64,000 nt of DNA from Rs1 sp000416275 (GCA_965243635.1 OZ251574.1:1736001-1800000), one strand, 5' to 3'. Counted from the first letter of the stretch, positions 55,564 to 64,000 are shown. Program-made: numbers and translations. The notes: generated from the sequence alone by a model not told the origin.

Positions 55564-55720
55564 GGGGTCAGGTCTTGTCTTTTGCCTTTTATCAAAGGAA
55601 ATATTCTAAAGCAGAAAAAACGGGGTCAAAAGACAAGACCTGACCCCGTGACCAAGACCTGACCCCGTGACCATAAGACCTGACCCCGTGACCATATGAC
55701 CCCGTGACCATAACGTGACC
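55564..55720. repeat. GACCTGACCCC inverted and tandem repeat
   Basis: GGGGTCAGGTCTTGTCTTTT (55564-55583) is repeated exactly in inverse at 55628-55647. After it AGACCTGACCCCGTGACCA occurs in about three tandem units that decay to CCCCGTGACCATA and CGTGACCATA by 55720. The first part looks like a REP-type palindrome and the rest like slippage or rearrangement products. No gene is present. Confidence 0.85.
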
Positions 55721-55746
55721 ATAAAGGTGGTCACACCTATAAAGCG

Positions 55747-56070
55747 ATGTACTACATGCTCAATCAATGGCCGTACCTAGTAGGTTATTGTGACGATGGC
55801 AAGCTCAATATTATTAGCAATGCGCTCGCTGAAAATGCTATCCGGCCTTTTGCAATAGGCCGCAAAGCTTGGCTATTTGCCGATACCCCACAAGGCGCAA
55901 AAGCAAGCGCAGCTTGTTACTCCTTGATCGAGACCGCAAAGGCTAACGATATAGATCCTTATACTTACATTCTGCATGTACTCCAGCAGATATCTGAAGC
56001 AGACACACCCGAAAAACTAGATGCACTGCTACCTTGGAATACTGCCTTGGAAAAAATCAAAAAAAGCTAA
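55747..56070 (+). pseudogene. IS66-type transposase C-terminal fragment
   Basis: 107 codons starting YYMLNQWPYLVGYCDDGKL and NALAENAIRPFAIGRKAWLFADTPQGA, then LLPWN. This is the C-terminal part of a different IS66 subgroup from the two complete copies (different sequence). The 5' portion is replaced by the GACCTGACCCC repeat. Confidence 0.88.
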
Positions 56071-56100
56071 TCAACACGCTAGAAGCAATACGTCGATTTA

Positions 56101-56229
56101 GTGTCGCTTACTGCTAAGCAGGCCATATTTGAATATATTGAGGTGTTTTATAACCGCCGGAGAAAACATTCAACCATTGGTTACGTAGCTCCAATGGAAT
56201 ACGATGAAGCATATAGAAAAGCTGCTTAG
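56101..56229 (+). pseudogene. IS3-family OrfB 3'-terminal fragment
   Basis: 42 codons (VSLTAKQAIFEYIEVFYNRRR then KHSTIGYVAPMEYDEAYRKAA, TAG). YIEVFYNRRRKHSTIGY is the conserved end of IS3-group DDE transposases. It is sandwiched between the IS66 fragment and the fic fragment. Confidence 0.85.
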
Positions 56230-56271
56230 AAATATGTCCGGAAAAGTCTTGCCAGACACAGCAGAGGAGGG

Positions 56272-56349
56272 CAGCGTGTCGGCACACGAAAAGGAGGCTC
56301 TTGGTTAGTGATAAAAGAGCCAGTTAATTACATACAAGAAAATAATTAA
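56272..56349 (+). pseudogene. fic 3'-end fragment, copy 3
   Basis: The last 25 codons of the fic copy at 45164 (QRVGTRKGGSWLVIKEPVN-like), with a single changed base near the stop. It marks the left edge of the duplicated fic-end plus HD-gene block. Confidence 0.88.
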
Positions 56350-56451
56350 TCCAGCCTCAACTTAAGCTTTAACAAGCCTTTTTACAGGTTTTTAAAACGT
56401 GCCTGTCCTGTATTTTGACTGTATTTTGCTGTATTTTGTGTTTACTGCAAA

Positions 56452-57117
56452 TTAACCATCATCTCCCGGGTACTCGTGACCCACTTCATGACCCAGTTGG
56501 CTTAAAAAATCGCTCATAAATTGCCAGCGCCTTTTTGCTTCTTCCATGCCTGCTGGGGTTTTCATCGTAGCTGTTAATCCCTGCAATTTAACAAAGAAGT
56601 GATCGATACAATACTGCTTGTCATCAAAATCTCGTTGACTGGCGAAAGGGTCACTGACTTGGTATAGCGCGGACCCCCAAGTTGCCCCCAACATTAAACA
56701 TCTCGATAAGCCTACAGCTCCCAAAGCATCTAGACGATCGGCATCTTGTACTACCTTAGCTTCTATGGTGGTGGTTTGAAGGTTAGCAGAGAAACTATGG
56801 GCGCAGATTGCATGCTCAATAGCGGCTAAATATTCGGTCGGGTAATCTATCTCTTTTAAATATTCGATTGCACGGACAGCGCTTAAACGTGAACCTTGGC
56901 TTCGCTGAGGCGAGTCCTTGGCAACGTTAACGCAGTCGTGGAGCCAGCAGGCGGGGATGATTATTGCCAGCTCGGCATCTTCAAGTTTTGCCAGTGCGAT
57001 ACCGCTGGTTACTACCCGCTGTATATGGGCGATGTCATGCGCCGGATCGGTCTTCATTTGCTGCTCTACAAACTGCTTAAACTGCTGCTGCCACTGTAAT
57101 GCTTCTTCATTTGTCAT
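56452..57117 (-). CDS. HD-domain phosphohydrolase (YedJ-like), copy 2
   Basis: 221 aa with the same HD motifs as copy 1 (DPAHDIAHIQRV, CWLHDCVN, DADRLDALGA). It has only two Phe-Lys-Gln units at the start, probably the ancestral state. The nucleotide sequences of the two copies differ at only scattered sites over the gene. Downstream the same fic fragment follows, and upstream the same leader follows without a MITE. Confidence 0.88.
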   Translation of the reverse strand: MTNEEALQWQQQFKQFVEQQMKTDPAHDIAHIQRVVTSGIALAKLEDAELAIIIPACWLHDCVNVAKDSPQRSQGSRLSAVRAIEYLKEIDYPTEYLAAIEHAICAHSFSANLQTTTIEAKVVQDADRLDALGAVGLSRCLMLGATWGSALYQVSDPFASQRDFDDKQYCIDHFFVKLQGLTATMKTPAGMEEAKRRWQFMSDFLSQLGHEVGHEYPGDDG

Positions 57118-57477
57118 ATGGGTTCTCTACTGCTGATATTCTCTTATTGAGGTGGTCATATTTAAGATTGTCGAAATTGGAAATATTAGTCGCCCAAACC
57201 TCTCTATAAATCAAGTTGCAATGTGGCTTATCTCACCACAACAACGGCTAATTAACTGAGGTTTAGGTTTAGCCGGCGGCTTAAAATGAAATTGTAAAGC
57301 AATGCTAGAAATGAAGCGACTATTAATCCAGCGACTATTAATCAAGTGGCTGGTTGGTGCAATATGCGGGTTAGGTAGCCTAGCCAGTCACGGGTTACTC
57401 ATAGCGCTATACCTGTTTAGCCTGAGGAACTGTCTATGCTATAGTCAATTCCATATCACTTTAATTTATTCAAGTTA

Positions 57478-58108
57478 TAAAACCACGTCCTGAGGACGTG
57501 GTCATCGTCGAAAGGCTCTGCCTGTAGACTCTACGCATGGCATTAACTTAAATGGTTATCCCCATAACTGATTAAGGAAAGTACCATGAGTAGATTTGAA
57601 AAATTATCGCACGTTTTATGGCATTGTGAATACCATATAATTTGGGTACCAAAATATAGATACAGGATTCTTACGGGTGCAGTCAGGCAAGAGGTCTATG
57701 ATTGTATTCAAGTCTATAGCAGTCGATTAAAATGTGAAATTACCGAAATAAACGTGCAACCAGATCATGTTCATTTGCTCATCAAAGTGCCGCCTAAGCA
57801 ATCCATCTCAAGTTTGATGGGAGCTTTAAAAGGCAGAACTGCAATTAGAGTGTTTAAGCAGTTTCCGCACTTGAAAAAGCGACCGTATTGGGGCAATCAT
57901 TTTTGGGCTAAAGGGTATTGTGTAGATACAGTAGGCTTGGATTCTGAGATGATTAGGAAATATGTCAAGCATCAAGAGAAGCTTGAAAAGCGTCAAGAGC
58001 AATTAGATTTTTAATAGAATTACGAGATAACCAGCTTGCCTTCTAAGAGGGCAAGCACCGCCCCCTTCTAGGGGGTTAAAGGCAAAACCACCTTCTAAGA
58101 AGGTGGAT
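57478..58108 (+). mobile_element. IS200/IS605-family element (TnpA only)
   Basis: The left end holds the hairpin ACCACGTCC-TGA-GGACGTGGT (57482-57502). The right end holds GCTTGCC/GGCAAGC (58034-58056) and CCACCTTCTAAGAAGGTGG (58088-58106). These subterminal hairpins and the lack of terminal inverted repeats fit single-strand transposition by a Y1 transposase. There is no TnpB gene. Exact ends are approximate. Confidence 0.85.
57586..58014 (+). CDS. tnpA: IS200/IS605 Y1 transposase TnpA
   Basis: 142 aa. The HUH motif is His61-Val-His63 in QPDHVHLLI and the nucleophile is Tyr126 in MIRKYVKHQEK. The N-terminus HVLWHCEYHIIWVPKYRYRIL is typical. It is complete and presumably active. Confidence 0.95.
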   Translation: MSRFEKLSHVLWHCEYHIIWVPKYRYRILTGAVRQEVYDCIQVYSSRLKCEITEINVQPDHVHLLIKVPPKQSISSLMGALKGRTAIRVFKQFPHLKKRPYWGNHFWAKGYCVDTVGLDSEMIRKYVKHQEKLEKRQEQLDF

Positions 58109-58225
58109 TATTTACTTACACTAGTGTGTGACTCTAACTTGGGCTCATTTAGTGACTGTTCGCTGTCTACTAGAGTGAGGTTAGCAGCATGTTGACATGC
58201 ACTTTAAACATTATTTGGAGCGCTA

Positions 58226-59242
58226 ATGATTCAAACATTGCTATTAGTGGCTGTGCTGCTAGGGGGATGCCTAAGTAGTGCAGCTGTTATATCCGATCCT
58301 ATTGTATGGAAAATTCAAAGTAATCAGTCCGCCAGTAGTACTAAGTTTAAACAACATAAACATATTGTCAGCGAAATAGAGAGACTCTCTAATGGTCAAT
58401 TACAATTCCAGCTTTTACCTGTTAATGGATATGTAGGCAACCGGCAGGCATTTAATAGCACCAGAGTGGGCGCTATTGACGCGATGTTTATGAGTCCACA
58501 ATACTGGGGCAGCTCCGATCCTATCTTCACTATTATGGGCGATTTAGTGGCGGCCTGGAAAAGTCCCGATCAATATCGACAGTGGTTAGGGGAGCAAAAT
58601 GGCATTGCTTATTTGGAGAGGGCATATCAGCGAAAAGGTCTCAAGTTGATCGGCTATGCGCTGATTCCTCTTGAGTCCTTAGTCTCTACCAAACCAATTC
58701 GTAATGCAGCTGACTTTGCAGATCAGCTGATGCGCGTGCCTCCGGGTATGATGTCTGATTTATTTAGAGAGCTAGGCGCTAGACCAAGAAAAATAACTTT
58801 AGATAAAGTTGTTAAAGCCTTGCAGAGAGGTCAAGTAACCTTGGCAGACTATTCAACCTTGCAAGTGAATTACCAAAGAGGGTTGTATGGTATCGCCAAA
58901 TACACTAATTACCCAGGTTTTCACTCCATGCCGTTATCAGATTTTGTGGTAAACGAAAAAAGCTGGCAATTGCTATCGCCTCAACAGCAGCAGCTGATAT
59001 CGACTGTCGTCGATAAATGGCATCAGCGCTTAATGAACGACCTCAGCCGCGATGTCTCGCTGATATTATCTGACCTAAAAGCGCAGGGGGTTGAAGTATA
59101 TACTTGGCGTGAACAAGACGTTAGACAGGTCAGAGAACAAGCTGTACAAATATGGGAACAGTACGCCAGCAGAAGCACTGAGGCAACCCTGTTAATTGCA
59201 GAAATTAAAAGTTGGCTTAAAAAAATAGGCAACTTGAAATAG
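58226..59242 (+). CDS. TRAP-type substrate-binding protein (DctP family), orphan
   Basis: A 338-aa solute-binding protein. The N-terminus MIQTLLLVAVLLGGC is a signal peptide with a possible lipobox at Cys15. SNGQLQFQLLPVNGYVGNRQAFNSTRVGAIDAMFMSP matches the DctP fold, and the middle MRVPPGMMSDLFRELGARPRKI is the usual ligand-binding region. No DctQ or DctM membrane subunits are near, and it sits between mobile elements. It may serve a transporter encoded elsewhere or a sensor. The ligand is unknown. Confidence 0.85.
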   Translation: MIQTLLLVAVLLGGCLSSAAVISDPIVWKIQSNQSASSTKFKQHKHIVSEIERLSNGQLQFQLLPVNGYVGNRQAFNSTRVGAIDAMFMSPQYWGSSDPIFTIMGDLVAAWKSPDQYRQWLGEQNGIAYLERAYQRKGLKLIGYALIPLESLVSTKPIRNAADFADQLMRVPPGMMSDLFRELGARPRKITLDKVVKALQRGQVTLADYSTLQVNYQRGLYGIAKYTNYPGFHSMPLSDFVVNEKSWQLLSPQQQQLISTVVDKWHQRLMNDLSRDVSLILSDLKAQGVEVYTWREQDVRQVREQAVQIWEQYASRSTEATLLIAEIKSWLKKIGNLK

Positions 59243-59594
59243 CCCGCAGTTGAAGGTGTTTTAAGGGTACGGTTAGAATAAGTGCTTCTTTGAACTCTTC
59301 TCTGCGAGTCAATAAATAGTGGTTAACAATAGGGACAACTGCCCCCTGTGTTAGGATTGTTGTCACCCCTTAAAATAATGTATTAACTCAAGATAGGGGG
59401 CGGAAAAGAGAAATTTTAATAGCTCAGGTTATGTGGTCGCTTCGGTAGTGTCGCTGCTGATTTTTGCGAGCCATCGAGTGTTTAAGAAAAAATATTTTGC
59501 CTATATTTCCCTAACTTGGGCTGGAAGTTTTCGCCAATAATTTCTATGATAGAATACGCTCATAAACGACTCTATTCTTAGCGGAATCATCAAC
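59243..59594. other. Gap with a piece of the duplicated HD-block leader
   Basis: 352 bp without a gene. CTCTGCGAGTCAATAAATAGTGGTTAACAATAGGGACAACTG (about 59300-59341, split here across several motifs) is the same as at 46848-46888. Near the end, TATGATAGAATACG around 59546 could be the -10 region of the lectin-like gene. Confidence 0.5.
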
Positions 59595-60131
59595 ATGACC
59601 AAGACGCGCTTTATCCCTCTACTCGCCCTATCGGCGGTTCTTCTCACCACTGGTGCTCAGGCAGGCCAAGTTGAAATTTCTCTGGTAGATAATCTCGATG
59701 GCTATCTGGATAGCTACTGCTTAGATATCAAAGGCGCTGGCAAAGACGTTGATATATCACAGGGGCTACAAGTACACACTTGCTATAGTTATACAGGCGC
59801 ACTAGCTAAAGAGCAGATTTTTGACGCGCTCGAATTTGAGTATCAGATGCTGTATTTACCCAAGTTTGATGTGTGTGTCGAGCTGTCCGAGCTATCGGTG
59901 GGGGCAGACGTTGCGCTTGCGACTTGCAATAGTACCGCTGAGCAAAAATTTACTTTTTCAGGTAGTGGCACTATTACGGCCACGGTTGAGCCGACCCTCT
60001 GTTTAACCGCATCTCTGGATACTAAACTCGGTGGCAATGGTGCATCGAAGCAGCAAATTAAAGGTTTAACGCTTGAAAGCTGCGCCGCTGATTTGGCGAG
60101 ATTTCAAACTTGGCAAGCAAATAACAAATAA
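59595..60131 (+). CDS. Secreted Cys-rich protein with ricin-type lectin-like repeats
   Basis: A 178-aa protein with a clear Sec signal peptide (about 1-23, cleavage after AQA). Three units each carry two cysteines and end in a hydrophobic Q-x-W/F-like position: CLDIKG...VHTCYSY...KEQIF, CVELSE...LATCNSTAEQKFTF and CLTASL...LESCAADLARFQTW. This pattern suggests a beta-trefoil of the ricin B type with three disulfides, a carbohydrate-binding fold. No catalytic domain is attached. A strong hairpin follows the gene. Confidence 0.7.
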   Translation: MTKTRFIPLLALSAVLLTTGAQAGQVEISLVDNLDGYLDSYCLDIKGAGKDVDISQGLQVHTCYSYTGALAKEQIFDALEFEYQMLYLPKFDVCVELSELSVGADVALATCNSTAEQKFTFSGSGTITATVEPTLCLTASLDTKLGGNGASKQQIKGLTLESCAADLARFQTWQANNK

Positions 60132-60150
60132 CAAACAGGTAATAGAATAC

Positions 60151-60189
60151 GACCTCTGGTGTTAATTGTTGAAATTAACAGCAGAGGTC
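60151..60189. terminator. Hairpin after the lectin-like gene
   Basis: GACCTCTG (60151-60158) pairs with CAGAGGTC (60182-60189), and GTTAATT with AATTAAC inside, separated by a two-base bulge on each side. It lies 20 bases after the stop codon. There is no clean T tract, so termination is likely but not proven. Confidence 0.65.
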
Positions 60190-60215
60190 TCTAACCCGCA
60201 TATTGCATGAAAAAT

Positions 60216-60292
60216 GGTAAGTTCCGCCCTATCCCTTGATAGAATAGGGTTTACCACAAAACTACTTCGGATGAAGTAACCCGGAACTTACC
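60216..60292. promoter_or_regulatory. Inverted repeat ending at the IS1380 transposase start codon
   Basis: GGTAAGTTCCG (60216-60226) is exactly inverted as CGGAACTTACC (60282-60292), directly abutting the ATG at 60293. Between them are two further hairpins, CCCTATC...GATAGAATAGGG and CTACTTCGGATGAAGTA. A transcript from outside would fold and bury the start region, a strategy known to protect IS elements from readthrough expression. Confidence 0.65.
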
Positions 60293-61687
60293 ATGCCCAA
60301 TTTTATACAATCCCCACTTAATTTCCACCCTGTTGACGGACTTACTGTACGCGCCAGTTTTGATGGTGGCTCTATGTCATCTGATTTTGGTGCAATACTG
60401 ATGCGGGAGACGGCACTTCAAAGTCAACTGCTAACCAAACTTGCCGCTGCTATCAGCGACTCTCGCAGACAAACACATATCAAGCACTCTATGCAGGATC
60501 TCATTACTCAAAGAACTATCCAGCTTGCCTGTGGCTATGAAGATGCTAACGATTCTAACTCTCTACGCAAAGACCCTATGTTTAAACTGGCTCTGGGAAA
60601 AAAGCCATTAGACGAAGAACAAGATTTGGCCCACGGATCAACTTTCACTCGATTAGGCCAAAATGTTGATAGCAAAGATTTATACCGCATGGCTCAAGCG
60701 TTTATTGATCATTTCATGGATAGCTATAGCAAAGAGCCCAGCATCATCATTCTTGATATGGATCACACTGAAGATCAAGTATATGGCCAACAAGAACTGG
60801 CATTGTTCAATCGTTATTACGGCCATTATGGCTATCTGCCACTTACCATTTTTGAGGGTTTTAGCGGGAAGTTGATTGGTACCTATCTTCGTCCAGGTAA
60901 ACGCCCTACAGGGGCAGAAAATGCGATGATAATGAAACGCGTTATACAACAAATTAGATCGCGCTGGGCCAACGTTCACATCGTTTTACGTGGCGACGGC
61001 CACTTCTCCAACCCTGAATTAATGCAATTAAGTCAAGATGATGACAACATGGACTTTATCTTTGGTGTGCCCGGTAATAAAGCGTTGTCTCCCATGGCGA
61101 GTTCTTTACTAACAGCCGCTAAACACTGCCTTGATGAGAAGCGCCACAACGCAAAGTTGGTAGGTCAACCAGAACCCTATAAAGTGCGCTTATATGACGA
61201 GTTAGACTATAAAGCCAAAAGCTGGATGGGTATTGAATGTCGTTTAATTGTAAAAGCAGAAGTGAACCTGCTAGGCAAGAACCCTCGTTATATTGTCACC
61301 TCTATTACCAATGCCAGTCCTGAGACCCTGTACTGTGATTTTTATTGCGCTCGAGGACAAGACGAAAATTTCATCAAGCAGCTGAAAAATGATATGGCCT
61401 GTGATCGCACTTCTGATCAAGGCTTTTTGGCAAATCAATTGCGGCTTTTCTACTCTGCTGCGGCCTATGTATTAATGCATGAATTCCGATTAGAAACATT
61501 AAAGGGTACGGTATTAGAGCGAGCAGAAATGGGTACAATACGCTTAAAACTATTCAAAATTGCGGTGCGAATTGTTCAGTATAAAGATAGAGTGAAACTG
61601 ATGTTGCCAAGTTCTTGCCCCGTTTCTGAATTGCTAAAACGCGTCACTGACATTCTTTATTCCAGCAGACTCCTCAAACCTGGATAG
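60293..61687 (+). CDS. IS1380-family transposase, complete
   Basis: A 464-aa DDE transposase. Landmarks are LITQRTIQLACGYEDANDSNSLRKDP (split as usual around residues 69-95), IIILDMDHTEDQVYGQQELALF with the first Asp, YGYLPLTIFEGFSGKLIGTYLRPGK, HIVLRGDGHFSNPELM and the late YCARGQDENFIKQLKNDMACDR with the Glu. It is not closely related to the degraded IS1380 at 48.3 kb. Terminal repeats could not be defined by eye. Confidence 0.9.
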   Translation: MPNFIQSPLNFHPVDGLTVRASFDGGSMSSDFGAILMRETALQSQLLTKLAAAISDSRRQTHIKHSMQDLITQRTIQLACGYEDANDSNSLRKDPMFKLALGKKPLDEEQDLAHGSTFTRLGQNVDSKDLYRMAQAFIDHFMDSYSKEPSIIILDMDHTEDQVYGQQELALFNRYYGHYGYLPLTIFEGFSGKLIGTYLRPGKRPTGAENAMIMKRVIQQIRSRWANVHIVLRGDGHFSNPELMQLSQDDDNMDFIFGVPGNKALSPMASSLLTAAKHCLDEKRHNAKLVGQPEPYKVRLYDELDYKAKSWMGIECRLIVKAEVNLLGKNPRYIVTSITNASPETLYCDFYCARGQDENFIKQLKNDMACDRTSDQGFLANQLRLFYSAAAYVLMHEFRLETLKGTVLERAEMGTIRLKLFKIAVRIVQYKDRVKLMLPSSCPVSELLKRVTDILYSSRLLKPG

Positions 61688-61835
61688 CCCTGCATCTTGA
61701 TAAAATTCAGAGTTTACAACACGAGCATTGAGGTTCGAGGGCAGCGTTTGGCTTCCGACTACGAGTTGTTCGAAAAACAACCAGTTCGGTGTACTTAGCT
61801 ACACTAAAAGTTTCTGAAATTTTAGATCTACCCAG

Positions 61836-61930
61836 CGGCTTAAGAAAAATTTGCAAGGCACTGCTATAAATGGAGTGACTATTGTCAAGTGACTAGTTGG
61901 TGCAACATGCGGGCTAAGTAGCTAGGCTCA
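61836..61930. repeat. Diverged third copy of the HD-block upstream repeat
   Basis: CGGCTTAAGA...GCAAGGCACTGCTATAAATGGAGTGACTATTGTCAAGTGACTAGTTGGTGCAACATGCGGGCTAAGTAGC (listed in parts) matches 46505-46640 and 57272-57405 with many changes. No gene is present. It shows that this leader repeat predates the recent HD-block duplication. Confidence 0.6.
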
Positions 61931-61955
61931 TAGTTATTCAGGGAAGATGGGTGAC

Positions 61956-62801
61956 TTATTCAGAGCTTCCCAGTAAGGATTGCATCAGCGGATGCTGCTG
62001 TTCCATTAGGCCATCAACCACGTTGAAATGATGCCTTGCCGGCTCTTCTACTGCGTTGGTCGCTATCCCAAAGCTTTTCCAAATATCTGCCTGAAGTCTG
62101 TTTAAACGCAGAAATTCGGGTCGCTCCTCGGCGCCTACCCAACAGGTTAGTGGGGCTAAATGCTTAGGTGCTCTTAATACTGGGCTTAAATTTAGCGCTT
62201 GTTGCCAGTCTAGTTGCAGTGTTTCATTGAGCTGGGTGTTTAATAGCGGCCGTAAATCATGAACACCGGATATCGAGACTGTTTTGACAATTCGCTGTTG
62301 TACGATAGCGGCTAATGGGCTGTTATCACAGAGCATGCTAGTGACTAAATGCCCGCCTGCTGAGTGACCCACTAAACGTATTTCACCACTAATTTTACTG
62401 GCCGCCAAGGTGATTGCGCTGGCGATTTCTTGCACTATATCGGCTATTTTTACCGCGGGGCATAAAGAGTATGAGGGGATGGCAACCGCGTAGCCTGCGG
62501 CTAAGCTGCCGCTGGCTAGATGTGACCATGAATTTTTATCCAGCATCATCCAGTAGCCGCCGTGCACAAACACGACTAAGCCCTTGACGGCGCCCTCGGG
62601 GAGAAATAAGTCTAGAGTGTTGCGCTCACGGCTGTCGTAGCGGATATCTAGCTGCGCTCTACCTGCGGCTAATAGCTGTTGACGATAGCGCGCGCCAGCC
62701 TCTTGCCAGCGCTGGATGTAGCTATCAGCGTCGGCAATATGGCTGGCGTTTTGGTAGGCGCTATCCCAATCTGAGATTGGGTAGCTGTGCTCGTTACTCA
62801 T
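61956..62801 (-). CDS. Alpha/beta hydrolase, kynurenine-formamidase-like
   Basis: A 281-aa hydrolase. VVFVHGGYWMMLDK (about residues 75-88) supplies the oxyanion HGGxW motif typical of arylformamidases. The nucleophile is in LVGHSAGGHLV (about 142-152), and the acid and His follow in VGAEERPEFLRL and HHFNVVDGL. The start overlaps the stop of the glutaryl-CoA dehydrogenase gene by one base (TAATG-like), so they form an operon. A role in aromatic amino-acid breakdown leading to glutaryl-CoA fits, since tryptophan via kynurenine can give glutaryl-CoA. Confidence 0.85.
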   Translation of the reverse strand: MSNEHSYPISDWDSAYQNASHIADADSYIQRWQEAGARYRQQLLAAGRAQLDIRYDSRERNTLDLFLPEGAVKGLVVFVHGGYWMMLDKNSWSHLASGSLAAGYAVAIPSYSLCPAVKIADIVQEIASAITLAASKISGEIRLVGHSAGGHLVTSMLCDNSPLAAIVQQRIVKTVSISGVHDLRPLLNTQLNETLQLDWQQALNLSPVLRAPKHLAPLTCWVGAEERPEFLRLNRLQADIWKSFGIATNAVEEPARHHFNVVDGLMEQQHPLMQSLLGSSE

Positions 62802-64000
62802 TAAGTGAACGCCTGGATACCTGTTTGTGCGCGGCCTAAGATAAGCGCGTGAATATCGTGGGTGCCCTCATAAGTATTGACCGCCTCAAGGTTCATCACG
62901 TGTCGAATCACTCCGTATTCATCACTGACGCCGTTGCCGCCATGCATATCTCTAGAGGTGCGAGCAATGTCTAAGGCCTTGCCGCAGTTGTTGCGCTTCA
63001 TCAGTGAAATGAGCTCGGCACTGACTTGGCCAGCGTCCATTAAACGACCCATTTGCAAAGCGCCTTGCAAGCCTAAACTGATTTCAGTTTGCATATCGGC
63101 AAGTTTCTTTTGGATCAGTTGGTTGGCGGCGAGCGGTTTGCCAAATTGTTTGCGATCTAAAGTGTAAGTACGAGCTCGGTGCCAGCAGTCTTCCGCCGCG
63201 CCTAAGGTGCCCCAGGCAATGCCGAAGCGAGCTTTGTTTAGGCAGCCAAACGGGCCCGCTAGGCCTGCGACATTAGGCAGTAAGTTTTCATCGGGTACGA
63301 ATACTTCGTCCATCATGATCATGCCGGTGATGGAACTTCTCAAAGAGAATTTTCCTTCGATCTTAGGAGCGTCTAGCCCTTTCATGCCTTTTTCCAGCAC
63401 AAAGCCTTTAATCTGTTGGTCGTGTGAATCAGATTTCGCCCAGACAATAAATATATCGGCAATCGGCGAGTTGGTGATCCAATTTTTAGAGCCGCTAATC
63501 AGATAGCCGCCGTCTACTTTTTTGGCTTTGGTCAACATTCCAGAAGGATCTGATCCATGGTCGGGCTCGGTTAAACCAAAGCAGCCTATCAATTCACCAG
63601 TGGCAAGTTTAGGTAAGTACTTTTGACGTTGCTGATCAGTACCGTAAGCATAAATAGGGTGCATAACTAAAGAAGATTGCACGCTCATTGCCGATCGATA
63701 ACCAGAATCGACACGCTCAACCTCTCGCGCGACTAAACCGTAGGAGACGTATGATAAGTTGGCACAGCCAAACTCCTCGGGCAGCGTCAGCCCCAACATA
63801 CCTAGTGCACCCAGTTCAGTCATGATCTCTGGATCGAATATTTCGTGGCGATTGGCTTCAATGATTCTTGAAGCTAGTTTATCTTGGCAGTATGCATTGG
63901 CTGCATCTCTAACCATGCGCTCTTCGTCGGTCAGTTGAGCGTCGAGTAAAAATATATCATCCCACTGTACTGGTGCAGGTTTGGATCTGGCTTGTTCCGG
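62801..64000 (-). CDS. gcdH: Glutaryl-CoA dehydrogenase (5' end outside the window)
   Basis: An acyl-CoA dehydrogenase-family flavoprotein that converts glutaryl-CoA to crotonyl-CoA and CO2. Visible are RVDSGYRSAMSVQSSLVMHPI, GCFGLTEPDHGSDPSGM, KNWITNSPIADIFIVWAK and the C-terminal VNTYEGTHDIHALILGRA, where the Glu of YEGT is the catalytic base. The Arg in SGYRSAMSVQ is typical of glutaryl-CoA specificity. The frame stays open to the window edge (PVQWDDIFLLDAQLTDEERMVRDAA), so the ATG at 63916 is not the real start. Confidence 0.95.
   Translation of the reverse strand, partial: PEQARSKPAPVQWDDIFLLDAQLTDEERMVRDAANAYCQDKLASRIIEANRHEIFDPEIMTELGALGMLGLTLPEEFGCANLSYVSYGLVAREVERVDSGYRSAMSVQSSLVMHPIYAYGTDQQRQKYLPKLATGELIGCFGLTEPDHGSDPSGMLTKAKKVDGGYLISGSKNWITNSPIADIFIVWAKSDSHDQQIKGFVLEKGMKGLDAPKIEGKFSLRSSITGMIMMDEVFVPDENLLPNVAGLAGPFGCLNKARFGIAWGTLGAAEDCWHRARTYTLDRKQFGKPLAANQLIQKKLADMQTEISLGLQGALQMGRLMDAGQVSAELISLMKRNNCGKALDIARTSRDMHGGNGVSDEYGVIRHVMNLEAVNTYEGTHDIHALILGRAQTGIQAFT

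Noticed and set aside
55628..55720. CRISPR-like array from regular short repeats
   Set aside because: The units are directly adjacent and decay stepwise without unique spacers; no cas genes are present anywhere in the window.

Overview
The window reads as a chromosomal segment of a Gammaproteobacterium, probably marine and Cellvibrionales- or Alteromonadales-like. Evidence for this is the Pseudomonas-style lpd-sucC-sucD order at the left edge, the many small signalling and catabolic genes, and repeat-rich intergenic DNA. The genus is not determined.

Region 1 (1-17450) is mostly ordinary chromosome: the end of lpd, sucCD with a terminator, a sulfatase divergent from an IclR regulator across a palindromic operator, a universal stress protein with an ANR/FNR-type box at -41.5, a YheT-type hydrolase, a Cache-domain chemoreceptor, a D-amino-acid aminotransferase divergent from a LysR regulator, and a reverse-strand operon DUF1445-pxpA-pxpB-pxpC-DUF4392. 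The operon carries 5-oxoprolinase together with the two separate halves of the mitochondrial D-glutamate cyclase (DGLUCY), so the block looks like a D-glutamate / 5-oxoproline salvage locus. The region ends at a tRNA-Ser(GGA).

Region 2 (about 17424-45069) is a 27.6 kb genomic island bounded by the tRNA-Ser 3' end and a second copy of that sequence (20 identical bases). No integrase remains; broken IS5 and IS256 elements lie next to the tRNA. The island carries a complete type I BREX phage-defence set (brxR, brxA, brxB, brxC, pglX, pglZ, brxL). Two insertions of accessory genes lie inside it: an HTH-nucleotidyltransferase-PP2C cassette between brxC and pglX, and a TIR-domain protein, a 58-codon ORF and a Fic enzyme between pglX and pglZ. 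After brxL come a small SMP-like protein, a HicA-like protein and a 747-aa ankyrin-repeat gene split by a complete IS66 with a perfect 8-bp target duplication.

Region 3 (45070-61930) is a graveyard and nursery of mobile DNA. It holds three partial or full copies of a fic 3' end plus HD-hydrolase block, a 160-bp MITE family with 5-bp target duplications, and a RelE/Gp49-like gene interrupted by one of those MITEs. It also holds an AT-rich lipoprotein gene, an IS1380 remnant that shares the MITE terminus, a second inverted IS66, and a DUF2326 (ABC-three-component) gene beheaded by that IS66. A two-gene unit here encodes a Gly/Pro-rich 205-aa protein overlapping a B12-type radical SAM enzyme with a PqqD-like tail, a candidate RiPP pathway. 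IS200/IS605, IS3 and IS66 fragments, an orphan TRAP-type binding protein, a secreted lectin-like protein and an intact IS1380 complete the region.

Region 4 (61956-64000) returns to ordinary chromosome: a kynurenine-formamidase-like hydrolase overlapping a glutaryl-CoA dehydrogenase gene whose start lies outside the window.
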